Assembly: GCA_004298015.1 (NCBI GenBank)
Contig: SCSE01000082.1
Coordinates: 90,576-154,575 of the forward strand
Length of the DNA stretch: 64,000 nt
Source: Rhodanobacter sp.
GTDB taxonomy: Bacteria; Pseudomonadota; Gammaproteobacteria; Xanthomonadales; Rhodanobacteraceae
Reading direction: 5' to 3'
In this document: positions 1-9,267 of the stretch, in pieces
Numbering within the stretch: the stretch's first letter is position 1
Layout of the letters: each line of letters starts with the position of its first letter
Notes under the pieces: model-generated
Told to the model about the DNA's origin: nothing
The model's input: only the letters and a program-made list of their open reading frames with translations
The model's database searches: none
Position numbers and translations under genes: made by a program

Positions 1-135
1 TCGTCGCTGGCGTGGTTCGGCGAACCGCCGTTGACCGCGACTGTAGAGCCCGACTCTGCGCCGGGGGCGCGCCGGCCGATCAACGATGCCGTGGAGGCAC
101 GAAGCAGCCTGCTTGCAGCGATCCACCAGGCCTGA
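1..135 (+). CDS. 3' end of an unidentified protein gene (partial)
   Basis: The first 135 bases form one open frame of 44 codons ending in TGA at 133-135, with no start inside the window. Third positions are strongly G/C (about 80%), like the genes around it, so it looks like a real C-terminus. The peptide begins SSLAWFGEPP and ends LLAAIHQA, and is Pro/Ala-rich in the middle. I do not recognise the family from so short a piece. It lies 70 bases before cysK on the same strand, so the two could be co-transcribed. Confidence 0.5.
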   Translation, partial: SSLAWFGEPPLTATVEPDSAPGARRPINDAVEARSSLLAAIHQA

Positions 136-205
136 CGGTTTATTTCACAGGCGCCGGCGCATCATCGCCGACGCCACCGGTTTCCCGGAATATCAGGAGT
201 ACCCC

Positions 206-1147
206 ATGATTTACGAAAGCATCCTCGACACCATCGGCAACACACCGATCGTGAAACTTCATCGGCTGGCACCGAAGCACGTGACGGTTTACGTCAAGGT
301 GGAGGCGTTCAATCCGGCCGGCTCGGTGAAGGATCGCCTTGCTCTGGCCATCATCCTCGATGCCGAGCAGCGTGGCGCACTGAAGCCCGGCCAGACCGTG
401 GTCGAGGCTACCTCGGGCAACACCGGCGTGGCGCTGGCGGCGGTATGCGCCGCGCGCGGCTACCCGTTCGTGGCGGTGATGACCGAAACATTCTCGATCG
501 AGCGGCGAAAGCTGATCCGTGCCTACGGTGGCAAGGTGGTACTGACCCCGGCCGCTGGCCGCGGCACGGCCATGGTGGTAAAGGCGGCGGAGCTGGCCAG
601 GAAGCACGGCTGGTTTCTCGCCAACCAGTTCGAGAACGAGGCCAACCCGGCCTACCACCGCAGCACCACCGGCCCGGAGATCGTGCGCGATTTCGCCGGC
701 AAGCGGCTGGACTATTTCGTCAGCGGCTGGGGCACCGGCGGCACCATCACCGGTGTGGGTGAAGTGCTGAAGCTGGTGCGGCCCGACGTGAAGGTGATCG
801 CCACCGAGCCGGAGGGCGCTGCTCTGCTCGCCGGCAAGGCGTGGCAGCCGCACAAGATCCAGGGTTGGAACCCGGACTTCCTGCCCAAGGTGCTCAATCG
901 CGAGATTGCCGATGACATCGTGCTGGTCGACGACGTGCTGGCGCGCGATACCTCGCGCGCGCTGGCGCAGCAGGAAGGTATCTTCGTCGGCATTTCCGCC
1001 GGAGCCACCCTGGCCGCGGCCTTGAAGGTGGCCAGCGATGCGCCGGAAGGCTCGGTGCTGCTGGCGATGCTGCCCGACACCGGCGAGCGCTACCTTTCGA
1101 CCTTCCTGTTCGAGGGCGTCAACGAAGGCTCGGACGAGGTCGAGTAA
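206..1147 (+). CDS. cysK: Cysteine synthase (O-acetylserine sulfhydrylase, CysK type)
   Basis: A PLP enzyme of 313 residues that makes L-cysteine from O-acetylserine and sulfide in the cytoplasm. The N-terminus IGNTPIVKL, the PLP lysine in AGSVKDR (near residue 41), the substrate loop TSGNTGVALA and the phosphate-binding GTGGTITGVG are all present. The motifs PHKIQG, GISAGA and GERYLST favour CysK over CysM, although the length lies between the two families. The ATG at 206 is chosen because AGGAGT sits 7 bases upstream and the protein then starts at MIYESIL as usual. An in-frame extension to 86 adds 40 residues without homology. It stands alone, with no cysE or sulfate-uptake genes beside it. 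Confidence 0.93.
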   Translation: MIYESILDTIGNTPIVKLHRLAPKHVTVYVKVEAFNPAGSVKDRLALAIILDAEQRGALKPGQTVVEATSGNTGVALAAVCAARGYPFVAVMTETFSIERRKLIRAYGGKVVLTPAAGRGTAMVVKAAELARKHGWFLANQFENEANPAYHRSTTGPEIVRDFAGKRLDYFVSGWGTGGTITGVGEVLKLVRPDVKVIATEPEGAALLAGKAWQPHKIQGWNPDFLPKVLNREIADDIVLVDDVLARDTSRALAQQEGIFVGISAGATLAAALKVASDAPEGSVLLAMLPDTGERYLSTFLFEGVNEGSDEVE

Positions 1148-1161
1148 GCGCACTGTCGCCG

Positions 1162-1187
1162 CTCTCCCTGCGCTGGCGTGGGGAGAG
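1162..1187. repeat. Short intergenic hairpin (CTCTCCC/GGGAGAG)
   Basis: Seven-base perfect arms CTCTCCC and GGGAGAG are separated by 12 bases just after cysK. There is no T-run behind it, so it is a poor terminator. It resembles the dispersed CCCTCTCCC-type intergenic hairpins common in xanthomonads (inference). It may also mark the border between the convergent cysK and HxlR genes. Confidence 0.4.
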
Positions 1188-1228
1188 GGCGAGGGCGTAC
1201 CTGCCTGGAATCGGCAACGACACCGGGA

Positions 1229-1618
1229 TCATCTGCCGCCTGTCGTCGCCTTTGACGTTGCCGTCGCCACTGCGCCCCACTGGCTGATCAGTTTCTCCCC
1301 CACGCTGGCCAGCGCGTGGATCGCCGGAAGCATTTCGCGGCCGAGTTCGGTGAGTGCGTATTCAGCCGACGGTGGCGAGCTGTCCAATACGCGCCGGGTC
1401 ACCAGCCCGCGTGATTCCAGCTCGCGCAGGCGTGCACTGAGCACCCGTGCCGAGATGCGCGGAATGTCATGGCGCAACTCGCCAAAGCGGCGCGGTTCCG
1501 CGCTCAGGTACCAGATCACGTTCGGTGCCCACGCACCGCGCAGCAGGGTCAGGCTTTCAGTCAGCGGGCAGGCCGGCGGCGGTGCGGCGACCTTGCTCTT
1601 GCGTACGGGCAGGCCCAT
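1229..1618 (-). CDS. HxlR-family transcriptional regulator
   Basis: A 129-residue winged-helix DNA-binding protein. The HxlR signature is visible: CPLTESLTLLRGAWAPNVIWYL, then RFGELRHDIPRISARVLSARLRELESRGLV as recognition helix and wing approach, and YALTELGREM as the wing. One Cys lies at the usual N-terminal position (about residue 18), which in several HxlR relatives senses thiol or electrophile stress. The gene diverges from a glutathione S-transferase 183 bases away, a layout that often means the regulator controls its neighbour. An inverted repeat in the gap is the likely operator. The ligand is unknown. Confidence 0.85.
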   Translation of the reverse strand: MGLPVRKSKVAAPPPACPLTESLTLLRGAWAPNVIWYLSAEPRRFGELRHDIPRISARVLSARLRELESRGLVTRRVLDSSPPSAEYALTELGREMLPAIHALASVGEKLISQWGAVATATSKATTGGR

Positions 1619-1678
1619 GCAGATTTCCGTTCCGGCTTTGCCGGTATCCGGGGAGATACCGCATTCTGCACTAACCTG

Positions 1679-1705
1679 CAGTTACATGGTATCCATCAGT
1701 AACTG
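1679..1705. promoter_or_regulatory. Candidate HxlR operator between the regulator and gst
   Basis: CAGTTAC (1679-1685) and GTAACTG (1699-1705) are a perfect 7-base inverted repeat with a 13-base spacer. The right half also sits in the shorter palindrome ATCAGTAACTGAT (1695-1707). A second hairpin, CGGTATC/GATACCG (1642-1661), is nearer the regulator start. Dyads of this kind between a divergent HxlR gene and its target are typical operators. Binding here is inferred. Confidence 0.5.
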
Positions 1706-1801
1706 ATGGCCGCTAAGATTCGGTGTCCGACATCCCTGTCCTGTGCGGCACCTGCCGCTACGCGGTGTTCCGATTCGCCCCAACCCTCTGGAGAAAATCG
1801 C

Positions 1802-2416
1802 ATGAAGCTCTTCTACTCCCCCGGCGCCTGCTCGCTCTCGCCGCACATCGTCGCCCTGGAAGCAGGCATTCCCCTGCAACTGGAAAAAGTCGATCTCGGG
1901 GCCAAGCGTACCGAAGGCAGCCAGGACTTCTGGCAGGTCAATCCGAAGGGCTACGTGCCGGCGCTGCTGCTCGACAACGGCGAGCTGCTCACCGAAGGCC
2001 CGGCGATCGTGCAATACCTCGCCGACCTGAAGCCGCAGAGCGGCCTGGCGCCGGCCAATGGCACGCTGCCGCGCTATCGCCAGCAGGAGAGCCTGGGCTA
2101 TATCAACTCCGAGCTGCACAAGACCTACAGCCCGTTATTCAATCCGGCGACACCCGCCGAGGTGCGCCAGGAGCGCAAGGACTACCTGCGCAGGCGCTAT
2201 GCACCGCTCGATGCCGTGCTGGCGAAGCAGGACTGGCTGCTCGGCGACCAGTTCACCGCCGCGGATGCCTACCTGTTTACCGTCACCAACTGGGCGCGCA
2301 TGGTGGACCTGGATCTGTCCGAATTCCCGGCATTGATGGCGTTCCAGAAGCGCGTTGCGGCGCGACCGAAGGTAAAGGAGGCGATGCTGGCGGAGGGGCT
2401 GATGCAGGCGGCATAA
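1802..2416 (+). CDS. Glutathione S-transferase family protein (GstA-like)
   Basis: A 204-residue cytosolic GST that conjugates or reduces substrates with glutathione. The N-terminal thioredoxin-like domain (about 1-80) begins MKLFYSPGACSLSPHIVALE, with the Ser/Cys pair of bacterial beta-class GSTs. It has the cis-Pro motif GYVPAL and the glutathione-binding LTEGPAIVQYLAD. The helical C-terminal domain carries the N-capping box of the family near DWLLGDQFTAADAYLF. The ATG at 1802 gives the canonical N-terminus. Upstream in-frame codons add a tail without homology. It is divergent from the HxlR regulator, suggesting induction by electrophiles. Confidence 0.92.
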   Translation: MKLFYSPGACSLSPHIVALEAGIPLQLEKVDLGAKRTEGSQDFWQVNPKGYVPALLLDNGELLTEGPAIVQYLADLKPQSGLAPANGTLPRYRQQESLGYINSELHKTYSPLFNPATPAEVRQERKDYLRRRYAPLDAVLAKQDWLLGDQFTAADAYLFTVTNWARMVDLDLSEFPALMAFQKRVAARPKVKEAMLAEGLMQAA

Positions 2417-2919
2417 GCCGTTTGGCGGTCATGGCGTGGAATCCTGCACTTGTGGCAAGGCGCAAAGCGGACCGGGGCCGGCATGTCCCGCGTTCCGCTG
2501 CTGCGTGGTCGACGTTGTGCCCTGTGACGCGTCGGTTTGTCGGTGGGTTGCCCCTTTTTCCCGTCCCGGTTTTCGCGGTGCTGGAACGTCAAGGCCAGTG
2601 CCTGCACACGCCCTGGTTGAGCACGGCTGGACGGAAACAGCATTGGCAGGAAGGCGGCCGGTTGGGCGCGGTCGGCAACACGCGCTACCGGATGTCCGGC
2701 CCTGATTCGGCCCGACATCCCGTTCCGATGTCAATACGCTGCCGCTACCGGCAGTGCACGGGTGCGGCGCAAGTGCCCCGGCATTGACGACGCGGTCGCC
2801 GCGCACGGGGACAATCTGCTGCATCGCGTGGGAGACCGCCGATAAACGTCACACAATTCATCCACGACGAAATGACACTGATCAGCTGACCCAACCCACA
2901 AGTCCGGAGCTCACGAAAA
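2417..2919. other. 503-base gap without a recognised gene
   Basis: No open frame here looks coding. It holds a near-perfect hairpin (2691-2701 against 2709-2719, 10 of 11 pairs, 7-base loop) and the left copy of an 18-base direct repeat (2557-2574). The last 50 bases are more A/T-rich and should contain the promoter of the dehydrogenase gene at 2920. I could not pick a convincing -35/-10 pair. Confidence 0.5.
2557..2574 (+). repeat. 18-bp direct repeat, left copy
   Basis: TTTCCCGTCCCGGTTTTC occurs here and again at 3979-3996 in the same orientation. The two copies bracket the alcohol dehydrogenase gene and its upstream gap (about 1.4 kb). An exact 18-mer repeat is unlikely by chance in 64 kb, but there is no transposase or integrase. 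Confidence 0.7.
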
Positions 2920-3930
2920 ATGAAAGCAGTCGCTCTCACGCACTACCTTCCCATCGAAAACCCAAACGCGTTTCTGGACGTGGAGCTGCCCACGCCGGTG
3001 GCCTTGGGACGCGACCTGCTGGTCGCGGTGAAGGCCGTATCCATCAACCCGGTCGACACCAAGGTGCGTCGCCCCAAAGACCAGGTGGAAGAGACTCCCC
3101 GCGTTCTTGGCTGGGATGCCAGCGGCGTGGTCGAGGCGGTCGGCCCGGACGTCACACTCTTCAAGCCGGGGGATGAGGTGTATTACGCCGGCGATATTAC
3201 CCGGGCTGGCTCCAATGCCGAATATCAGCTGGTGGACGAACGCATCGTCGGATTCAAGCCCACGCGCCTCAGCTTTGCCGAGGCCGCGGCGCTGCCACTG
3301 ACAACGATTACCGCCTACGAGGCCTTCTTCGATCGCCTCGGGATTGATCGCGACGGGGCCGACGAGGGGCAGTCGGTGCTCATTATCGGGGCTGGAGGTG
3401 GCGTCGGCTCGATCGGCATTCAGCTGGCCAAGGCAGCCGGCCTGGTCGTCATTGCCACCGCCTCGCGCCCGGAAACGACAAACTGGGTCAAGACGCTGGG
3501 CGCGGATCACGTGGTCAACCACCGTGAGCCGCTGGTCGAACAGGTGCGTGCGCTCGGGTTTCAGCATGTCGATCACGTGGCGATCTTCAATGACATGCGC
3601 CATTGGGAAACCGCGGTTGAATTGATCCGGCCGCAGGGCGGGATCGTCACGATCGATGACACTCACCTGCCGATGCCCATGGCCGGCATGAAGACGAAGG
3701 CTGCCAGCCTGCATTGGGAGTTCATGTTCGCCCGCGCCATGTTTGAGACGCCAGACATGATCGAACAGCACAGGTTGCTGAACTATGTGGCGGATGAGAT
3801 CGACGCAGGGCGCATTCGCACGACGCTCAGCGAAGTGCTGACTCCGATCAATGCTGAAAACATCCGCGCTGCCCACGCGCTTATTGAAACCGGACAGGCC
3901 AAAGGCAAGATCGTCGTTCAATCGTTCTGA
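2920..3930 (+). CDS. Zinc-type alcohol dehydrogenase-like protein (MDR superfamily, quinone-reductase-like)
   Basis: A 336-residue medium-chain dehydrogenase/reductase. The GroES-like N-terminal domain runs from MKAVALTHYLP to about residue 125. The Rossmann fold follows with the NAD(P)H loop IIGAGGGVGSIGIQLAKAAG (about 153-172). The structural-zinc cysteine cluster of classical ADHs is absent, and the sequence resembles the YogA/zinc-type alcohol dehydrogenase-like subfamily, whose members reduce quinones or enals with NADPH. The ATG follows a poor ribosome site (CCGGAGCTCACGAAAA). The gene is monocistronic, bracketed by 18-base direct repeats, and its substrate cannot be told from sequence. 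Confidence 0.85.
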   Translation: MKAVALTHYLPIENPNAFLDVELPTPVALGRDLLVAVKAVSINPVDTKVRRPKDQVEETPRVLGWDASGVVEAVGPDVTLFKPGDEVYYAGDITRAGSNAEYQLVDERIVGFKPTRLSFAEAAALPLTTITAYEAFFDRLGIDRDGADEGQSVLIIGAGGGVGSIGIQLAKAAGLVVIATASRPETTNWVKTLGADHVVNHREPLVEQVRALGFQHVDHVAIFNDMRHWETAVELIRPQGGIVTIDDTHLPMPMAGMKTKAASLHWEFMFARAMFETPDMIEQHRLLNYVADEIDAGRIRTTLSEVLTPINAENIRAAHALIETGQAKGKIVVQSF

Positions 3931-3978
3931 GAGCGATTGTGCCGCCACTTGCAAGCTGGAATGGCGGCGGCATCAAGG

Positions 3979-3996
3979 TTTCCCGTCCCGGTTTTC
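3979..3996 (+). repeat. 18-bp direct repeat, right copy
   Basis: Identical to 2557-2574 and in the same orientation, starting 48 bases after the dehydrogenase stop codon. The following bases (CCAGGCGCGATTTCCCAGG) are not shared with the left copy, so the repeat is 18 bases at most. Confidence 0.7.
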
Positions 3997-4115
3997 CAGG
4001 CGCGATTTCCCAGGTTTCCAAAGGTTTGCATCGCATCGCGTCACGACAAAGGCGCGGTGAGCAGGTGACACTTCGGTCCTGAAAAGCACCTTGCCCTTCC
4101 ACCCCGTGTGCATTT

Positions 4116-5513
<1,398 letters not shown>

Positions 5514-5608
5514 TTACATGCTGGCGACCCGCCCATGAGACGTGTCGCCAGCACGACATGTGGTGGCCTATAGTCGGGCGATCTTTACAGCTTTGAAGGA
5601 GTATCACC

Positions 5609-6991
5609 ATGAGTGGATTCCGCATCGAACACGACAGCATGGGTGAACTGCAGGTACCTGCTGACGCCCTGTATGGCGCGCAAACCCAGCGCGCAATCGA
5701 CAATTTTCCGATCTCGGGCCTGCACTTGCCGCGCCCTTTCATTCGCGCGCTAGGGCTTGTCAAGGCATCGGCCGCCGAGGTGAACCTGTCGATGGGGCAT
5801 CTTAAGAAGCATCAGGCGGCGGCGATTCGCAAGGCGGCGCTGGCGGTGGCCGAGGGGACGCACGACGCGCAGTTCCCGATCGATATCTTCCAGACCGGCT
5901 CGGGCACCAGCACCAACATGAACGCGAACGAGGTGATCGCGCACCTGGCGGTGCAGGGTGGCACCAAGGTGCATCCGAATGACCATGTGAACTACGGCCA
6001 GAGCTCGAATGACGTGATCCCCACCGCGATCCACGTCAGCGCCACGCTCACCTGCAGCGAGCAACTGCTGCCGGCGTTGAAGCACCTGCGCAAGACCATC
6101 GACAAGCGGGCGCGTGAGTTGCGGCGTATCCCCAAGACCGGTCGTACCCACCTGATGGACGCGATGCCGATCACCTTCGGCCAGGAGCTCTCCGGCTGGT
6201 CGGCGCAGGTCGCCTCGGCGGTCGAGCGCATCGAGGATGCGCTGAAGCGCATGCGCCGGCTGCCGCTGGGTGGCACCGCGGTGGGTACTGGCGTCAACGC
6301 CGATCCGAAGTTCGGTCCGGCGGTGGCGGCGCAGCTGAAGAAGCTCACCGGGGTGAGGTTCGAGTCGGCGGAGAATTATTTTGAAGGCATGGCGTCGCAG
6401 GATGTGGCGGTGGAGTTGTCCGGCCAGTTGAAGACGCTGGCGGTGGCGTTGATGAAGATTGCCAATGATCTGCGCTGGATGAATTCCGGCCCGCTGGCAG
6501 GCCTGGGCGAGATTTCGCTGCCGGCGCTGCAGCCGGGCTCATCGATCATGCCCGGCAAGGTCAATCCGGTGATTCCCGAGGCCACCGCGATGGTGGCCGC
6601 GCAAGTGATCGGCAACGATGCATCGATCACCATCGCCGGCCAGTCCGGCAACTTCCAGCTCAACGTGATGCTGCCGTTGATCGCGCACAACCTGCTGCAG
6701 TCGATCGGTATCCTCGCCAATGTGTCGCACCTGCTCGCCGATCAGGCGATCGCTGGCTTCACGGTCAACAAGGCGCGGGTCGAACAGGCGCTGGCGATGA
6801 ACCCGATCCTGGTTACTGCGCTGAATCCGCTGATCGGCTACGAGCAGGGCGCCGCCATCGCCAAGCAGGCATACAAGGAAAAACGACCGGTTCTCGACGT
6901 GGCGCTGGAGGTCACCGGGTTGTCGAAGGACGCATTGAAGAAGCTGCTCGATCCGCTGACGCTGACCCGTGGTGGCATCCACGAGAAATAA
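5609..6991 (+). CDS. fumC: Fumarate hydratase class II
   Basis: A 460-residue, iron-independent fumarase that interconverts fumarate and L-malate in the TCA cycle as a homotetramer. It carries the N-terminal block RIEHDSMGELQVPADALYGAQTQRA, the substrate-binding GSGTSTNMNANEV and the superfamily loop GSSIMPGKVNPVIPE (about residues 309-323). AAGGAGT lies a suitable distance before the ATG. A REP-like hairpin begins 10 bases after the stop. Confidence 0.96.
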   Translation: MSGFRIEHDSMGELQVPADALYGAQTQRAIDNFPISGLHLPRPFIRALGLVKASAAEVNLSMGHLKKHQAAAIRKAALAVAEGTHDAQFPIDIFQTGSGTSTNMNANEVIAHLAVQGGTKVHPNDHVNYGQSSNDVIPTAIHVSATLTCSEQLLPALKHLRKTIDKRARELRRIPKTGRTHLMDAMPITFGQELSGWSAQVASAVERIEDALKRMRRLPLGGTAVGTGVNADPKFGPAVAAQLKKLTGVRFESAENYFEGMASQDVAVELSGQLKTLAVALMKIANDLRWMNSGPLAGLGEISLPALQPGSSIMPGKVNPVIPEATAMVAAQVIGNDASITIAGQSGNFQLNVMLPLIAHNLLQSIGILANVSHLLADQAIAGFTVNKARVEQALAMNPILVTALNPLIGYEQGAAIAKQAYKEKRPVLDVALEVTGLSKDALKKLLDPLTLTRGGIHEK

Positions 6992-7001
6992 TGGCCGTGC
7001 T

Positions 7002-7077
7002 TGTAGGAGCCCACCCTGTGGGCGATGCTTTTCTCGTAGGCCGCGCAAGAGCATCGCCCACCGGGTGGGCTCCTACA
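7002..7077. repeat. REP-like intergenic hairpin
   Basis: Two 28-base arms (7002-7029 and 7050-7077) are reverse complements at 27 of 28 positions around a 20-base loop. The outer end reads TGTAGGAGCCCACC. The dyad lies between convergent genes (fumC and a lipoprotein gene), where it may stop or stabilise transcripts. Related hairpins occur at 33291-33357 and, more decayed, at 15022-15077. Confidence 0.8.
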
Positions 7078-7088
7078 TGATGTAAACC

Positions 7089-7610
7089 TCAGCGGTGATG
7101 CGTGTCAGCGCGGCATTGCGCGATATGGTCGGTGGTGATTTCCGCGTAGGGACGAAATGCCGGCACCTGCAGCGCCAGATCATTCTGCGTGGCGCGCAGG
7201 CGATCGAGGCTGTCGCAAAACAGGGAAACGTCGCCCTCGATGCGATCCGCGCTGGCCCGGATATCCGCGTCGATCTTGTCCGGCTGGCCTTCGGACAGCC
7301 GCTTGGCGCCGTTGCCTATGGCCTGGCCGGCCGTGCCGACCGGAATGCCCTGGCTGCGCAGCTTGTAGGCCTCCACGTAGTACTGGCGGATCAGATCGTG
7401 TTGCGTATCGTTGAGGCCGACCGCCTTGCCGGCAATGCTCAGGTCGCCATCGGGGCTGATGCGGGCATTCGGCTGACCCGGTGCCATCACGTCGGCGATC
7501 CCGTCATGCAGGCGGATCACACCGGCGAGTTCCACGCTGCCGTGGCCGGGGCTGCAACCGAGCAGCAGGGCTGGGAGGAGCGACAGCCCGAGGTGGCGGA
7601 GAGAGGTCAT
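7089..7610 (-). CDS. DUF2884/YggN-like lipoprotein (second paralogue)
   Basis: A 173-residue predicted lipoprotein with a short signal peptide ending in the lipobox LLLGC, so the mature protein starts at a Cys and is anchored in a membrane on the periplasmic side. Shared with the upstream paralogue are an IRLHDG...ISPDGDLSIAGKAV block, a helical middle with RSQGIPVGTAGQAIGNGA, and the C-terminal ATQNDLALQVPAFRPYA with one conserved Cys pair region. These features match YggN/DUF2884 proteins, whose function is unknown. It is the last gene of the operon. The start at 7610 is chosen over an upstream 14-codon extension because it puts the signal peptide first. Confidence 0.75.
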   Translation of the reverse strand: MTSLRHLGLSLLPALLLGCSPGHGSVELAGVIRLHDGIADVMAPGQPNARISPDGDLSIAGKAVGLNDTQHDLIRQYYVEAYKLRSQGIPVGTAGQAIGNGAKRLSEGQPDKIDADIRASADRIEGDVSLFCDSLDRLRATQNDLALQVPAFRPYAEITTDHIAQCRADTHHR

Positions 7611-7648
7611 CTTGATGTTTCCTTGTGGATGGACTTTGGTGGACGCGC

Positions 7649-8203
7649 TCAATGGGCCGAGTCGTCCTTGCAGTCCGTGCCTGCATCGGCGTGAATAATA
7701 CCGGCATAGGGCCTGAAGGCAGGCAGGTCGATGGCAAGCGCATTTTGCGTCGCCTTGAGGTTGGCAATGTCCACGCAGATCTTGTTCGCTTCGGTGTCGA
7801 CCTGTTTGGCCTTGGCGTCGACATGCTTGTCGATCTGGTCGCTGTCGCCGCTGGCAATGCTGGCGGCTATGCCCCGGATCGCTGCGCCGGCGACGGCGGC
7901 GCCGGCCTTGCCGGTGGCAATGCCGTGCTCACGCACGGCAAGTGCGGCGGTCGCATAGCGTTTGAGCAGCGCCTGTTGTGCCGAGGTTGTCGCGACGACT
8001 TTTCCGTCGACGCGCAGCTCGCCATTGGCGGAGATCACGGCATTGGGGGCATCGCTGACGTGCAACGTGACAACCCCATGCTTGACCCGGATGCCGCCGT
8101 TGGCAATCGAGGTGCTGCCGAAATCGCTCATCATCGAGCCGTTGCCGCAGCCTGCCAGCAGGCCGGTGGCCAGAAGTGCGAAGAACACAAGACGTAGTGG
8201 CAT
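7649..8203 (-). CDS. DUF2884/YggN-like lipoprotein (first paralogue)
   Basis: A 184-residue predicted lipoprotein with signal MPLRLVFFALLATGLLAGC, whose lipobox is LLAGC. The body matches the next gene block by block: VKHGVVTLHVSDAPNAVIS, GELRVDGKVV, REHGIATGKAGAAVAGAAI and LKATQNALAIDLPAFRPYAGI. They are therefore tandem duplicates that have diverged, separated by 38 bases. It follows an ABC transporter permease by 107 bases on the same strand, which suggests a cell-envelope role tied to that transporter. No catalytic motif is visible. Confidence 0.75.
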   Translation of the reverse strand: MPLRLVFFALLATGLLAGCGNGSMMSDFGSTSIANGGIRVKHGVVTLHVSDAPNAVISANGELRVDGKVVATTSAQQALLKRYATAALAVREHGIATGKAGAAVAGAAIRGIAASIASGDSDQIDKHVDAKAKQVDTEANKICVDIANLKATQNALAIDLPAFRPYAGIIHADAGTDCKDDSAH

Positions 8204-8310
8204 GAAAATTCCCCGGTGTGAAGTTTTCCCGGCATGCGGTGAGCGATGCCGAGAGACGCGCTGGCGGCAGTTGCGACGGATGGGCCGTTGCGGCCCATCC
8301 GTCGCGTCAC

Positions 8311-9267
8311 TCAGCTATCGTCGCGCCAGCGGCGGAACCAGATGGCACCGGCGAGCAGGGCGGCTCCCGCCACCACACCGATCCACAGGTCGGGCGATCC
8401 CAGCAACTGGTAGGTCGTGTTCAGGTCCAGTGCGTGCAGGCCATCGATGTGGGGTGCGTTGTGGGGCGTGCCGCCGAACAGGCTGCCGGTACCGGGAAAC
8501 ACGCTGAACAGGCTGCGTTGCACGATGTTGGTCCAGAACCACCTGGTCGGCAGATGGAACAGACCCATGATGCCGAACCAGCTGATCAGCAGGCCGGTAG
8601 CGACCGGCAAGGCCACTGCCCACAGGAAGGGTTTGTTGCGTGCCCAGGCCGAGCAGAGCAGCAGCCAGCCGACCGAGGGCAGCGCCCACAACACATACAG
8701 CGGGATATAGCCGATCAGGTTGAACATCACCTTGAACGGATGCGCCAGCACCAGCAACTGCCATACGTTGACGCCATGGAAGGACAGCGTGATCGCCAGG
8801 ATCAGCAACTGCAGCATGCCGACGATGATGCCCACGACGACAGCGATGGCCGGGGCCAGCACCGTGGCGCTGACCACCTTCGACAACACCGTGCTGGCAT
8901 CGGAGATCGGCAGCGATTTCCAGAACAGGATGCTGCGATCGCGACGGTCGTCATACAGCGCGCCGAGGCAGTAGAAGAACACCACGAAGCCGAGTACCAC
9001 GATCAGCAAACCCATCGCCGCGTACATCGCGACATCCAGCAGGATGCCGACCTTGCTCATGTCACCGCTATCCATCTCGGCGATAACCTGCGTGAGGGCA
9101 CCGCTGGCACCGATCTGGATGCCGTGGCTGGCACCGAGCACCTCGGCGGTGATGATGCCCATGATGTTCAGCAGCAGAAAAATGCCGCCGGTGATGATCG
9201 GGGCCCAGAAGAAACCGCCCCGGTGTTCCCATAACTCGCGTTTGACGAGCCAGTAGAAGGTTTTCAT
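8311..9267 (-). CDS. ABC transporter permease (ABC-2 type)
   Basis: A 318-residue integral membrane protein with about six hydrophobic segments (for example TGGIFLLLNIMGIIT, LLIVVLGFVVFFYCLGALY and VGAALLAGAIWF). The order is an N-terminal helix, a periplasmic loop, then a five-helix cluster. The motif DDRRDRSILFWKSLPISD after the second helix is characteristic of ABC-2 permeases in YtrA-regulated operons. Its ATG overlaps the stop of the ATPase gene (ATGA), indicating tight translational coupling. It most likely dimerises and pairs with that ATPase. The substrate is unknown. Confidence 0.87.
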   Translation of the reverse strand: MKTFYWLVKRELWEHRGGFFWAPIITGGIFLLLNIMGIITAEVLGASHGIQIGASGALTQVIAEMDSGDMSKVGILLDVAMYAAMGLLIVVLGFVVFFYCLGALYDDRRDRSILFWKSLPISDASTVLSKVVSATVLAPAIAVVVGIIVGMLQLLILAITLSFHGVNVWQLLVLAHPFKVMFNLIGYIPLYVLWALPSVGWLLLCSAWARNKPFLWAVALPVATGLLISWFGIMGLFHLPTRWFWTNIVQRSLFSVFPGTGSLFGGTPHNAPHIDGLHALDLNTTYQLLGSPDLWIGVVAGAALLAGAIWFRRWRDDS

